A stretch of DNA of 46,288 nucleotides, from the NCBI GenBank assembly GCA_009887195.1, contig QXXX01000073.1, positions 67,329-113,616 of the forward strand, written 5' to 3'. Positions 27,476 through 36,157 of this stretch are shown in pieces. How positions within the stretch are numbered: position 1 is the stretch's first letter; every line of letters starts with the position of its first letter. The DNA is from Candidatus Poseidoniales archaeon. Lineage in GTDB: Archaea > Thermoplasmatota > Poseidoniia > Poseidoniales > Poseidoniaceae. The notes below the pieces were generated by a model. The model was not told where the DNA came from, did no database searches, and saw only the letters and a program-made list of their open reading frames with translations. A program made the translations under genes and the position numbers.

Positions 27476-29800
27476 TTGGACGAGCGAAAAGAGCAACAAC
27501 TCAAGAAAGAAGCACTTGATTATCACGAGGCAAAGCCGCATGGGAAGATCAAGGTTGTACCGACAAAACCGCATTCCACTGCCCATGAATTAAGCCTGGC
27601 ATATTCGCCTGGAGTTGCGTATCCTTGTTTGGAGATTGCTGAAAAACCAGAATCTGCTTACAAGTATACTTCAAAGGCCAATTTAGTTGCAGTTATCTCT
27701 AACGGGACTGCTGTGTTAGGCTTGGGCAATATCGGTCCCTTGGCTAGTAAACCAGTTATGGAAGGTAAAGGATTACTGCTCAAAACGTTTGCAGATATTG
27801 ATGTATTTGACATTGAAGTTGACACTGAAGATCCCGAATCATTCATCGAAACCGTGGTAAACATATCCAAAACATTTGGTGGAATCAACTTAGAAGACAT
27901 CAAAGCACCTGAGTGCTTTGAAATTGAACGACGCATAGCCGCTGAGACAGATATCCCGGTCATGCATGATGATCAACACGGAACGGCAATAATTTCTGGT
28001 GCTGCATTGATAAATGCAGCAGAATTACAAAATAAAAAATTATCAGATATCACGGTTGTTGTACTTGGCGCTGGCGCATCAGCCATAGCATGTGCGAACC
28101 ATTATGTTGCGTTAGGTGTGAATAGAAAAAATATCAAAATGGTAGATAGTAAAGGAATTCTAACCAAGCAGCGCCTCTCTGCAGGCGAGTTAAATCAATA
28201 CAAAGCTGATTTCGCTCACGATATACCGGACGGCGACCTTGCGGCAGCATTAACCGGGGCAGACGTCCTGCTAGGATTATCTAAAGGCGGGTTAGTAAAC
28301 AAAGAAATGGTCGCTAATATGGCGGCAAAGCCAATTATTTTCGCTCTTGCCAACCCAACTCCAGAAATAACCCCAGAGGAAGTAATGGAGGTACGATCAG
28401 ATGCGATAATTGCTACTGGGCGATCAGATTATCCAAATCAAGTCAACAATGTTTTGGGATTCCCTTACATTTTCAGAGGAGCCTTAGATGTACGCGCCAC
28501 AGACATCACGCAAAACATGAAGATGGCAGCCACAAAAGCCCTAGCCGAATTGGCGAGACAACCAGTTCCAGATTATATCTCTGAGGCATATGATGGAGCA
28601 ACAATGCAATTTGGCCCGGAGTACATTATTCCAAAACCGTTTGATCGCCGAGTTCTAATCTGGGAAGCATCAGCAGTAGCCCAAGCAGCAGTTGATGAAG
28701 GAATTACTCAGATTGGTAAAGACGAGTTCTCCATAATACAGTATCGTGAAGAATTAGAAAGTCGTCTTGGGCTATCTTACTCGATTATGCGCCATATGAT
28801 AAATCAAGTTAGAGGCCGAGGCAAACGAATTGTATTTCCCGAAGGCGACAATGAAAAAGTGCTAAAAGCATCAGCACAGTTAACGGAGCAGAGAATTTGT
28901 CATCCAATTTTATTGGGTTCAAAAGAACGGATAGATTCTATGGTTGAGGAACTTGGGCTAGAATTTGAATATGAAGTATTTGACCCTCGATATGATGATC
29001 GAAGAAAAAACCTCTATGCCCCTGCTTTGTTCAAACGGCGTATGCGTAAGGGTATGACTTTGGAGGATGCGGAAAGGCTGCTCAAGAGCCGACCTTATTT
29101 TGCTAGCCAAATGGTTGCTTCAGGTGATGCTGATGGGTTTGTCGGTGGAGTGAGTCGAAATTATGCAGATGTATTGAGGCCAACAATCGAAGTGATTGGT
29201 TCAGATTCTTCTGCTCATTGTGTTATTGGCTGCTATATGGTTAACGTTAACGGCAGAACAATATTTCTCGCTGATGCAACAGTCAATGTATATCCCGATA
29301 GTCCAACCTTGGCTGAAATTGCGATACAAACAGCAAAGATTGCTCGAAGATTTGGTATCAAACCCAAGGTTGCAATGTTATCATTTTCTAATTTTGGCAG
29401 TACTAGAGCCCAACGCTCAACAAGGATAGAAGAGGCTGTGGTAATGGCTAAAGAAATCGACCCAACGCTGATTATTGATGGACCAATGCAGGCTGATACG
29501 GCCTTGAATAGAAGTGTTCAGGAAGATTATCCATTCATGGATTTTGAAGGGCCGGCAAATGTCTTGGTTTTGCCAAATCTTGCTGCAGCTAATATTGCTT
29601 ACAAATTACTTGAGGAACTTGGTGGTGCTGAAATGACAGGACCAATTTTGGAAGGAATGGACAAACCAGTTCAGTTAGTCGCCCGTACAGATGGTGTCAG
29701 GCACATCGTCAATATGGCAACCATTTGTGCTGCAGACGCAATTAGGCAGGACTCTTATTGGGAAACCTTAGCAGCATCAGAAAACAATAATCAAGATTGA
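27476..29800 (+). CDS. maeB: NADP-type malic enzyme with C-terminal phosphotransacetylase-like domain (MaeB)
   Basis: 774 residues. It is predicted to oxidatively decarboxylate malate to pyruvate. The N-terminal malic domain has AYSPGVAYPC, the metal-site region GKGLLLKTFADIDVFDIE and DDQHGTAI. The NAD(P)-binding domain has VVVLGAGASAIACANHY. Residues ~440-774 resemble phosphate acetyltransferase (IVFPEGDNEKVLKA, FVGGVSRNYADVLRP), usually a non-catalytic regulatory domain binding acetyl-CoA. The reading frame is open further upstream without an ATG. I chose the TTG at 27476 because the protein then begins MDERKEQQLKKEALDYHE, as family members do, and GGAAGTG lies nearby. The stop overlaps the convergent FGE-like gene by 10 bases. 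Confidence 0.9.
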   Translation: MDERKEQQLKKEALDYHEAKPHGKIKVVPTKPHSTAHELSLAYSPGVAYPCLEIAEKPESAYKYTSKANLVAVISNGTAVLGLGNIGPLASKPVMEGKGLLLKTFADIDVFDIEVDTEDPESFIETVVNISKTFGGINLEDIKAPECFEIERRIAAETDIPVMHDDQHGTAIISGAALINAAELQNKKLSDITVVVLGAGASAIACANHYVALGVNRKNIKMVDSKGILTKQRLSAGELNQYKADFAHDIPDGDLAAALTGADVLLGLSKGGLVNKEMVANMAAKPIIFALANPTPEITPEEVMEVRSDAIIATGRSDYPNQVNNVLGFPYIFRGALDVRATDITQNMKMAATKALAELARQPVPDYISEAYDGATMQFGPEYIIPKPFDRRVLIWEASAVAQAAVDEGITQIGKDEFSIIQYREELESRLGLSYSIMRHMINQVRGRGKRIVFPEGDNEKVLKASAQLTEQRICHPILLGSKERIDSMVEELGLEFEYEVFDPRYDDRRKNLYAPALFKRRMRKGMTLEDAERLLKSRPYFASQMVASGDADGFVGGVSRNYADVLRPTIEVIGSDSSAHCVIGCYMVNVNGRTIFLADATVNVYPDSPTLAEIAIQTAKIARRFGIKPKVAMLSFSNFGSTRAQRSTRIEEAVVMAKEIDPTLIIDGPMQADTALNRSVQEDYPFMDFEGPANVLVLPNLAAANIAYKLLEELGGAEMTGPILEGMDKPVQLVARTDGVRHIVNMATICAADAIRQDSYWETLAASENNNQD

Positions 29801-30639
29801 TGTTGCTCTCCATCTTCATACATAATGATTGGTCGTCTTGGTCGCCAAAAAGCACCTGTGACAAATCCTGCACATAACCCACCAAACAGTAAATTCACCC
29901 AGCCAGAATAGACATAATCCCCCATTCCTCTAAGCCAGGGTATGGCAAATGAAGGAACAACACCGAGTAAGACTGTCCAAATTAGTTCAGATTTTATGTT
30001 GCCCGACAAATCAGCCTTTCTAGGAACAGTAACCGGCCTGCCTTCTCTTATTGGAGTCAGTACTAGTCTGAGGGATAAACCCTGATTTTCTCGATCCATA
30101 GGGGCGCTTGATAGCGCAATTATCTCCTTATTTGAGGGGTGGATTTCCATGGTCGCAGTATGCCATTGCATTGGGCCATGCCCTTCAAAACCTCGAGGGC
30201 GCCCATCCATCATAGCACCGCGGTAATTACCCGTAACGGCATCTGCTAAGATTTCCTTGGCTTTACAACTAATATCAATCGCGTTTTGTTCTCTAGCATG
30301 CATCCATTCTCCTTGGGTTGGGCAACGTACTTCCCAATTGGTAAAATCGCCAGTTAATGTCTCAAGACTTTCCCGTAGTGAATCATTTACCAGCGCAATA
30401 ATAACTGACAACCTTTCAGAATTCCAGACAGTTTCATCACCCAATGCTATTTTGCTATCTAAAATGCTGGACAATTGTTGATTACTTAACGGATTTTTCA
30501 TGATGTAAAATTCTGGGCATCTGACTTCATGACAAGGCCGTTGGCCCGCATATATCCATCCGCCCTTTGACTCTCCGACAAAAACCGACCCTGCACTGAC
30601 TTTTGAAAATTTAAGTCCGGCTATTTCCAAAGATGACAT
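29791..30639 (-). CDS. FGE/SUMF1-fold domain protein with two C-terminal membrane helices
   Basis: 282 residues. The soluble part (~1-210) resembles the formylglycine-generating-enzyme/sulfatase-modifying-factor fold: an opening AGSVFVGES, then RPCHEVRCPEFYIMKNPLSNQQL, WEVRCPTQGEWMHA and RLVLTPI near the end. The catalytic cysteine pair and RGGSW-type stretch of true FGE are not apparent, so the domain is probably binding or structural. Two helices (~225-250 and ~255-275) would anchor it with the domain on the side of the N-terminus. I chose the ATG at 30639, 8 bases past the upstream gene's stop and behind AGGGAT, over the start at 30681. Function unknown. Confidence 0.6.
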   Translation of the reverse strand: MSSLEIAGLKFSKVSAGSVFVGESKGGWIYAGQRPCHEVRCPEFYIMKNPLSNQQLSSILDSKIALGDETVWNSERLSVIIALVNDSLRESLETLTGDFTNWEVRCPTQGEWMHAREQNAIDISCKAKEILADAVTGNYRGAMMDGRPRGFEGHGPMQWHTATMEIHPSNKEIIALSSAPMDRENQGLSLRLVLTPIREGRPVTVPRKADLSGNIKSELIWTVLLGVVPSFAIPWLRGMGDYVYSGWVNLLFGGLCAGFVTGAFWRPRRPIIMYEDGEQHQS

Positions 30640-30647
30640 GTGAATCC

Positions 30648-31337
30648 CTAGTTTAGTAAATCGTTCATTCGATTGTACCAAGCGATCCCGTTTTGGTGAT
30701 CCTCTAGCATGGCGAATTGTGGGAAAGGAGATATCGATCGCATGTAGCCGAATACAGAAAAATCTACCATGCTTGGCCCATCACCGCCAAAGAAATCTTT
30801 TCCTTGATGCTCATCGGTAAACTCAGTAAGTAAATCATGCCATAGTTGCTTAGGCTTTCGCCCGTCCTTTTTGACGCGCTTTTTGGCAATTATTCCCCAC
30901 ATTATTGGAAAGCCTGCCCAAGCGTATAGGCGCTTGGAAATGAAACCAAATTCTTCTAACTTTGAGATCCTTGTTGTGGTTTTGAATGCTGAACCTAATG
31001 TGCCATACAAAATTGGGACAGTGGCCTTAGACATTTTTTGATCTGACCAATCAAGCCATTTTGATGTACGTTCCTGGGTTGATACATTTAGTAGTTTATT
31101 TTCATTATAGTGTTGATCAATGAATTTCATAATCGGCGTAGAATCAACATGATGAGTGCCTGTTTCATCGGTAAATACGGGTACTTTACCCCATCCATCA
31201 GTAAACGATACCGCTTTTTTTATTTTCAATCCATTAACCGCGATGAGATCTACATCTAGTTGTAAATATTCGATAAGGCCCCTCACTTTCCAGCAAAATG
31301 GGCAAGTATGCAACATGTGCAGTGTTGCTTTTGACAT
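30648..31337 (-). CDS. Glutathione S-transferase-like protein, mPGES2-type
   Basis: 229 residues. A thioredoxin-fold N-terminal domain with the redox motif Cys12-Pro-Phe-Cys15 is followed by KVRGLIEYLQLDVDLI, KVPVF and DSTPIMKFID. That gives a glutathione-S-transferase N-domain closest, by motif memory, to prostaglandin E synthase 2. The C-terminal half is an all-helical GST-like domain (DWSDQKM..., GGDGPSMVDFSVFGYMRSI). A hydrophobic stretch at ~140-150 could be a membrane-contact helix. Most archaea lack glutathione, so the thiol partner is unclear. It is the middle gene of a minus-strand trio with an unknown protein upstream and the FGE-fold protein downstream. Confidence 0.7.
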   Translation of the reverse strand: MSKATLHMLHTCPFCWKVRGLIEYLQLDVDLIAVNGLKIKKAVSFTDGWGKVPVFTDETGTHHVDSTPIMKFIDQHYNENKLLNVSTQERTSKWLDWSDQKMSKATVPILYGTLGSAFKTTTRISKLEEFGFISKRLYAWAGFPIMWGIIAKKRVKKDGRKPKQLWHDLLTEFTDEHQGKDFFGGDGPSMVDFSVFGYMRSISPFPQFAMLEDHQNGIAWYNRMNDLLN

Positions 31338-31362
31338 ATCCTAGCCTGTAACGGGACACTAT

Positions 31363-31698
31363 TCAATCCTTGTCTGCGGTATCAGGTACAGGTTTCCAAC
31401 CAGTTTTCCAAAATTCAAGGTCATCTAACCATCTAAGCCATTCTTGATCTGTGCTTGATAAAAGCCTAAACGCTCGGCTCTCTAGCGCTTCTTTGTTAAT
31501 GTTAGATAGAGAACCGTTATCAAAACATTCTTGCCACTCGACTTGCATTTGTCGAATTCTTCGCTTTGCCTCTTCTGGGTTATCGAAATTACGTTCACAC
31601 ATATCTCTAAGCTCGAGTAACCAAGTCCTACCGTCTTTCATTATTGGCTCAATCACTCTACGAGCCGACTTAGGTTTTGAAAACGGCCACCAGCCCAT
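31363..31698 (-). CDS. Small charged helical protein, function unknown
   Basis: 111 residues, predicted soluble and alpha-helical, rich in Trp (eight) and in Arg/Glu. No cysteine cluster or known motif is visible. AGGGG precedes the ATG. It is the first gene of the minus-strand trio and diverges from the RlmH gene across about 100 bases. I do not recognise a family. Confidence 0.6.
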   Translation of the reverse strand: MGWWPFSKPKSARRVIEPIMKDGRTWLLELRDMCERNFDNPEEAKRRIRQMQVEWQECFDNGSLSNINKEALESRAFRLLSSTDQEWLRWLDDLEFWKTGWKPVPDTADKD

Positions 31699-31800
31699 GT
31701 TAGCCCCTATTGGTCGTAGTTATTGAATATGGTTCAAAGTATGAAATATTCTTATTGTCAACCTATACAATTCAAGTGAATGGGTTAGGTGAGGGAATTA

Positions 31801-32229
31801 ATGGGCCGCATAACACTTCATCTCCACGGCCAAGCCAAAGAGCGTTCTTACCGTGACATGTTAGAAATCTACTCACAACGATTAAGCCTTAAAAATATCA
31901 AAATAACCGCCCACTCAGCAAAAAAACCCGTACAACAATATTACGAGGAGATCAACAAAAACGCAATTTTATTCATCTTAGATGAAGATGGAGAACAATA
32001 TACTTCCCGACAATTTGCAGAGTTGGTAAAAGGATGGTCTATTGCTTCAGAGGACATTAATTTGGCAATTGGGCCAGTAGATGGATGGCAGCAAATTAAC
32101 CACGCCCCCAAGCAAGTAATTTCGCTTGCTAAAATGACCATGCCGCACGAACTTGCAGCAGTTGTTTTAGCCGAGCAAGTTTACCGTGCAACAGAAATTA
32201 TCAAGGGGACAAAATACCACCGTGATTGA
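31801..32229 (+). CDS. rlmH: RlmH-family 23S rRNA methyltransferase (SPOUT)
   Basis: 142 residues from the ATG at 31801; AGGGA lies 7 bases upstream, so the GTG at 31789 is not needed. SPOUT knot motifs of RlmH are clear: ILDEDGEQYTSRQFAELV, AIGPVDG (the SAM-loop counterpart of IGGAxG) and SLAKMTMPHELAAVVLAEQVYRATEI..GTKYHRD. Bacterial RlmH methylates pseudouridine 1915 of 23S rRNA, and the archaeal member should modify the equivalent helix 69 base. It leads a plus-strand run of genes. Confidence 0.88.
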   Translation: MGRITLHLHGQAKERSYRDMLEIYSQRLSLKNIKITAHSAKKPVQQYYEEINKNAILFILDEDGEQYTSRQFAELVKGWSIASEDINLAIGPVDGWQQINHAPKQVISLAKMTMPHELAAVVLAEQVYRATEIIKGTKYHRD

Positions 32230-32274
32230 GCAAATACTCAAAGCGGAGGGGTATATGCATTGGATTGAGAGGCC

Positions 32275-33021
32275 ATGATACTAGAAGATTCTACAGTAGT
32301 TTGGTTGTTACTTGGATTTGAATTAGGGATTTCCATAATTTTAATTCTCGGATCTAAAAGCCAACCTTTTCCGACTCCTGCTAGAAGATTTGGATTGGTT
32401 ATATTGATGGTTAGCAGTTTGCTATTGTTAGGTCAATCAGCACCAAACCCAACTAGCCTAGAAGCTCATTTAGCAATTCTTTCTGTGTTTGGAGCGTTTG
32501 GACTGGTAAGCGGAATAAATTTGATGCTGAGGACTAGACGTGAAGTACTGGTTGCTCCAATGTCAGGTTTCATGTTCTGTGTAGGAGTCACAGGCTTGAT
32601 TACTCAAACCTGGGATGAACTAAACAAATTTGAACACTGGGCCGGCTTTTTGGCGCTTGTAGTATTAGCTGGAGGGCAAACTTGGTTGGTGTTCAGAGGC
32701 TTGCTAATCGGCAGATTACCATTAGCTTGGAGCCAAGCAGGGATGGTCGCTTTACACAAGGGCCAATTGCGCGGACCTCACGGTGCAATAGAATGTTTTG
32801 AGAAGGCGTGGGACGCCGAAGAAGAACATCTAAACCCAATGGCTTATTCTGCTCTTAGTAAAATATTCCAAGCGTTAGAGGAGACAGATATAGCAGCCCA
32901 TTGGAACGAATTATTCCTTGAATCAGGTGGCAATGATTCAGTGGCTGAAGAATGGTTGACCGCAATAGATGATTGCTTGAATAATATGGGGTTTGTAGTA
33001 GCCCATGATGAAAGCGAATAA
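32275..33021 (+). CDS. Multi-pass membrane protein with TPR-like cytoplasmic tail
   Basis: 248 residues. Five membrane segments can be drawn between residues 8 and 155 (for example WLLLGFELGISIILIL and FLALVVLAGGQTWLVF). From ~165 the protein is soluble and looks like two tetratricopeptide-type helical pairs (GAIECFEKAWDAEEEHLNPMAYSALSKIF). GAGAGG precedes the ATG. Family unknown; the TPR-like tail suggests a scaffold or partner-binding role. Confidence 0.7.
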   Translation: MILEDSTVVWLLLGFELGISIILILGSKSQPFPTPARRFGLVILMVSSLLLLGQSAPNPTSLEAHLAILSVFGAFGLVSGINLMLRTRREVLVAPMSGFMFCVGVTGLITQTWDELNKFEHWAGFLALVVLAGGQTWLVFRGLLIGRLPLAWSQAGMVALHKGQLRGPHGAIECFEKAWDAEEEHLNPMAYSALSKIFQALEETDIAAHWNELFLESGGNDSVAEEWLTAIDDCLNNMGFVVAHDESE

Positions 33022-33053
33022 TGCCGCTTTAAGTAACTTTTAATGCTTATTAC

Positions 33054-33063
33054 GCCGAAAGGC
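33054..33063. terminator. GAAA-loop mini-hairpin downstream of the TPR membrane gene
   Basis: GCC-GAAA-GGC is a 3-bp stem closed by a GNRA-type tetraloop in the 88-base gap after 33021, with T-rich sequence following within 30 bases. It is short and may be chance. Confidence 0.2.
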
Positions 33064-33086
33064 AGCATTTTAGCGATTGTTTTATG

Positions 33087-33094
33087 TATTTAAA
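33087..33094 (+). promoter_or_regulatory. TATA-box-like element for a possibly leaderless gene
   Basis: TATTTAAA is centred about 20 bases before the ATG at 33110, and no Shine-Dalgarno precedes that ATG. This fits an archaeal leaderless or very short leader promoter, though the spacing is slightly short. Confidence 0.3.
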
Positions 33095-33109
33095 CGTCGA
33101 TATATAACC

Positions 33110-33415
33110 ATGAGAAACAACAATACGCGGAACAGTATCAAACAAACCTCACCGTTACTGGTGGCAATTTTAGGAATTTGGTTTGTGGCAAACCTGACCT
33201 CCCAACTTGTCTTCATATCAATTCACGGTAGCCCGTATGATGGCCTTGCGATGCTAATGTCATTGGGACCAATATATATTGCGATTTTAATTGCCGAAGC
33301 AATACTTTGGGTTTGGGTGCTATTTTACGTTGCATACAAAACCTACAATCACATAATATCAACCAACTCATCTGGTATTACTGGCAATGGACAAATGGTT
33401 ACTAAATCAACATAA
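33110..33415 (+). CDS. Small two-helix membrane protein
   Basis: 101 residues with membrane helices at about 18-40 (LLVAILGIWFVANLTSQLVFI) and 54-80 (IYIAILIAEAILWVWVLFYV). I chose the ATG at 33110 over an in-frame start at 33077 because the extra N-terminus covers the promoter-like sequence. The stop TAA is immediately followed by the ATG of the DUF2203 gene. Function unknown. Confidence 0.6.
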   Translation: MRNNNTRNSIKQTSPLLVAILGIWFVANLTSQLVFISIHGSPYDGLAMLMSLGPIYIAILIAEAILWVWVLFYVAYKTYNHIISTNSSGITGNGQMVTKST

Positions 33416-33952
33416 ATGAGTCAATATTATCGATGTATTCAAGACCCTTCTCGTCAAAAGCCGTTTGTGTCTGATACTTCTGAAGCACCAATATATTCTG
33501 GTAGGCCTATGGCTGTCACGGATTTGATTAACCATGATACAGCAATCGACGAAATTCCCAGTGGAGCAAAAATAGTAACCATTGAAGAAGCAAGAAAGGG
33601 ATTGAAAGAAGCCGCTAGATGTTTGGCAGAACTTCAATCAATTAGTGATATATCAGGAGATTTAACCGAGGAATTAGATATCATTTTGGAAAGCTATGAT
33701 TCAAAACATGACCATGTTACGGAGATCGCCGACTACCTAGCTACAATGATACAATCGTGGCATAGCGTGGTTAAACGACTGGAATCTACTGGCGCTCGAA
33801 TGGCTTGCTTAGAACTTGGCAGACTTGAATGGTACGGCGTTGTCGACGAGAAAGTGGTGCAATATTCTTGGTGCAGTGGTGAAGAAGACATAGAGTGGTA
33901 TCATGAGTTAAACTCAAGTTTTCTGTCCCGCAAACCACTCATAGAAGCATAA
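33416..33952 (+). CDS. DUF2203-family protein
   Basis: 178 residues, soluble. The second half matches DUF2203: TIEEARKGLKEAARCLAEL at the start of the helical part and the hallmark C-terminus YSWCSGEEDIEWYHELNSSFLSRKPL (the family's LCW..GE..I..WH....G...R.PI). About 50 N-terminal residues precede the domain and look unstructured. The family has no established function. It starts directly after the stop of the small membrane protein gene. Confidence 0.7.
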   Translation: MSQYYRCIQDPSRQKPFVSDTSEAPIYSGRPMAVTDLINHDTAIDEIPSGAKIVTIEEARKGLKEAARCLAELQSISDISGDLTEELDIILESYDSKHDHVTEIADYLATMIQSWHSVVKRLESTGARMACLELGRLEWYGVVDEKVVQYSWCSGEEDIEWYHELNSSFLSRKPLIEA

Positions 33953-33978
33953 CCTCGGATGGTTAGGTCGGGTGTGTT

Positions 33979-34677
33979 ATGGTTCGAATTAATCGTGTTT
34001 ATACTGGGACTGGAGATGATGGCTCCTCTGCATTTGTAGATGGCTCGAGGCACCGCAAATCTCACCTAAGGTTTGTCGCGGTTGGTACCTGTGACGAATT
34101 AAACTCAATCGTTGGCTTGATCAGAAGAGAGTGTAAAGTCTTACCAAGCCATGCAGACGGGGGTTCGAGTGCGACTATTGGCCGAATTCAGAATATTGCA
34201 GAGTCTGCACTAGATCGCATACAAAATGAATTATTTGATTTGGGTGCTGAATTGGCTTGTGAACCTGATAAATTGCCTGAATATATGCAGTTAATCGATT
34301 CGAATCAATGCGACAGCCTAACTGGAGAAATGGATGCTTGGCTAGAACAACTTGACCCATTAACCAGTTTTATTTTACCAACAGGAGCAGGACCTGAACC
34401 CATAATTCATTTGGCTAGGACCGTAACTAGGCGTTTGGAGAGGGGCTTAATTGCGATTGAAGATGAGGAAGGTACAGAATCGGTAAGAAAGGTCGCTAAG
34501 GTCTATGTTAATCGTCTTTCAGACTGGTTTTTTGTGTTCGCTAGATGGGTTACTAAAAATATGGGTGAACAGGAGACCCTTTGGACGCCTCTAGGAAAAC
34601 GTGGAGAGTCCTCTAATGTCGCCAATATGATTAGAAAGATTGGTTCAAACGACGCTGATTATGATAATTTAGACTAA
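33979..34677 (+). CDS. ATP:cob(I)alamin adenosyltransferase, PduO type
   Basis: 232 residues. It converts cob(I)alamin and ATP to adenosylcobalamin. The P-loop-like N-terminal motif VYTGTGDDGSSAFVDGSRHRKSH is the PduO/MMAB signature. FILPTGAGPEPIIHLARTVTRRLERGL and YVNRLSDWFFVFARW complete the ATP and corrin-binding helices. A 15-residue low-complexity insert sits near residue 55. The stop overlaps the convergent Nudix gene by 9 bases. It supports B12-dependent metabolism such as methylmalonyl-CoA mutase or a B12 ribonucleotide reductase (inference). Confidence 0.9.
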   Translation: MVRINRVYTGTGDDGSSAFVDGSRHRKSHLRFVAVGTCDELNSIVGLIRRECKVLPSHADGGSSATIGRIQNIAESALDRIQNELFDLGAELACEPDKLPEYMQLIDSNQCDSLTGEMDAWLEQLDPLTSFILPTGAGPEPIIHLARTVTRRLERGLIAIEDEEGTESVRKVAKVYVNRLSDWFFVFARWVTKNMGEQETLWTPLGKRGESSNVANMIRKIGSNDADYDNLD

Positions 34678-35079
34678 GCCGATACGGTCAGCAAATGACT
34701 TGGCCTTGGTAAGAGTCCCTTTTGTCTCATCATGAGTTGCCATTTCAATTGCCAAATCCCAATCAAGCCACATGTAGCGGTGGTGTTCTTTAGACAATTT
34801 TACTGTTATTCTTTCAGTGGTGGCTAAAAACCAAAAAACCTGTTTTTCGGTTAATCTGCCCTTTTGCTTGAAACTATAAGTTGTCTTTTCTTCAAAGCCG
34901 TCAATAAATTCTATTGCCGAAATACCAGTTTCTTCAATTAACTCTCTTGCTGCAGTAGCCTTTTTGTCACTATCAAAGTCTTCTACGTGCCCCTTTGGTA
35001 GATCCCAATGCCCTTGTGGATATTGTAGCAATAACACCGCCCCAAAATTCACTAGGACTACACCACAAGAGGTTTCCAT
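34669..35079 (-). CDS. Nudix hydrolase (Ap4A-hydrolase-like)
   Basis: 136 residues. The Nudix box reads PKGHVEDFDSDKKATAARELIEETGI with the catalytic RELIEE intact. Compared with G-x5-E-x7-REUxEExGU it has Asp in the first Glu position and one extra residue before the Arg. LPKGHVE and QVFWFLA are typical of bis(5'-nucleosyl)-tetraphosphatase-type members, so nucleotide clean-up is the likely job. It diverges from the DHH gene across 82 bases. Confidence 0.8.
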   Translation of the reverse strand: METSCGVVLVNFGAVLLLQYPQGHWDLPKGHVEDFDSDKKATAARELIEETGISAIEFIDGFEEKTTYSFKQKGRLTEKQVFWFLATTERITVKLSKEHHRYMWLDWDLAIEMATHDETKGTLTKAKSFADRIGLV

Positions 35080-35161
35080 ACTAAGCCCAGCACGTAGTTA
35101 GTCATGTTATTTACGCAAGTTACTGCGAAAATACTTCAATCTAGTTGTTCGAGTTCCGCAT

Positions 35162-36157
35162 ATGGGTGCGAAAGAGATTCCTCTGTTCACAAAAATTGTG
35201 GCAGACTCTGATTTTGATGGGTTAATTGGCGCAGCCATTCTAAAAGCTTACAATTCCACGGCAAAAGTGAGGTTTTCCCATGCAGCATTGGTAAGGAACG
35301 GCAATATGGATACAGAAATCGACGCCTCTACAGTAATTGTTGATTTACCATTTCATCAAAACTGTGGATGGTATTTAGACCACCATCAAACCAATAAACC
35401 GACTAAGCAAGAGTCCTTAGAATTTGAAAAAAAAGGTGGAGTTACTGATTGGCAGGCGACACCATCAGCAGCAAGATTGGTGTATGATCTGATTAATACT
35501 CACTGTGATTTAAGTAATTTTGTCGACGTAATGCCGTTTGTTGATGCACTTGATTCGGGAGGCATAACCATCGAACAGTTTCGTGAAGACGGTGAGTTAA
35601 TGCGCTTCAGTCGAACGCTAAAAGTCACTGAAAGTGACTACATGAAGCAAATTGTTAACCAACTATCTCAAGGTAAAACCATCTCTGAAATTTTGCAATT
35701 ACCAGAAGTTAAATCACGATTGTCAGTACAACAACAACAAAGATCTGCAATAGAGAAGGTAGTTGAGTCTAACACTGTGATAATTGACCGTCTTGCAATA
35801 TGTCATTTACAAGATACAGGTCATTTCTCTAATGGCTACTTAGTGACTGCATGGGCTGGTGACAGGGCAGATGCTTGTTGCATAATCCATGGGTACTCTG
35901 ATGGCAATATCAACGATGCCAACAGGCCACCATTGTCAGCAAGTTTCTACGCTAATTCGTTTATCAAAGGAGGCCAAGGTAGGTATGACCTTTCTCGCCT
36001 CGCCACTAAATTTGACCCAAGTGGCGGAGGACACATGAATGCTTGTGGTTGTCGAATTCAGGACCCTGGGCTTGATGACAATTTAGCAAATTGGCTTGAA
36101 ATGTGGGGCGACAGGGATGCCGTATTAGCTGTTAATCACAACACTGCAAATATGTAG
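35162..36157 (+). CDS. DHH-family phosphoesterase
   Basis: 331 residues. The DHH domain shows ADSDFDGLIGA near residue 14, IVDLPFH near 60 and the metal-binding LDHHQTNKP near 74. The C-terminal DHHA1 domain ends with GGGHMNACGCRI. Metal-ligand residues are present, so it should be an active Mn-dependent phosphodiesterase or exonuclease, acting on a nucleotide, a dinucleotide or single-stranded nucleic acid. Which of these cannot be told. The stop overlaps the convergent membrane protein gene by 22 bases. Confidence 0.8.
   Translation: MGAKEIPLFTKIVADSDFDGLIGAAILKAYNSTAKVRFSHAALVRNGNMDTEIDASTVIVDLPFHQNCGWYLDHHQTNKPTKQESLEFEKKGGVTDWQATPSAARLVYDLINTHCDLSNFVDVMPFVDALDSGGITIEQFREDGELMRFSRTLKVTESDYMKQIVNQLSQGKTISEILQLPEVKSRLSVQQQQRSAIEKVVESNTVIIDRLAICHLQDTGHFSNGYLVTAWAGDRADACCIIHGYSDGNINDANRPPLSASFYANSFIKGGQGRYDLSRLATKFDPSGGGHMNACGCRIQDPGLDDNLANWLEMWGDRDAVLAVNHNTANM

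Noticed and set aside
29791-30639. Active formylglycine-generating enzyme or EgtB-like sulfoxide synthase
   Set aside because: The catalytic cysteine or iron-ligand motifs are not visible and no sulfatase gene is in the window.
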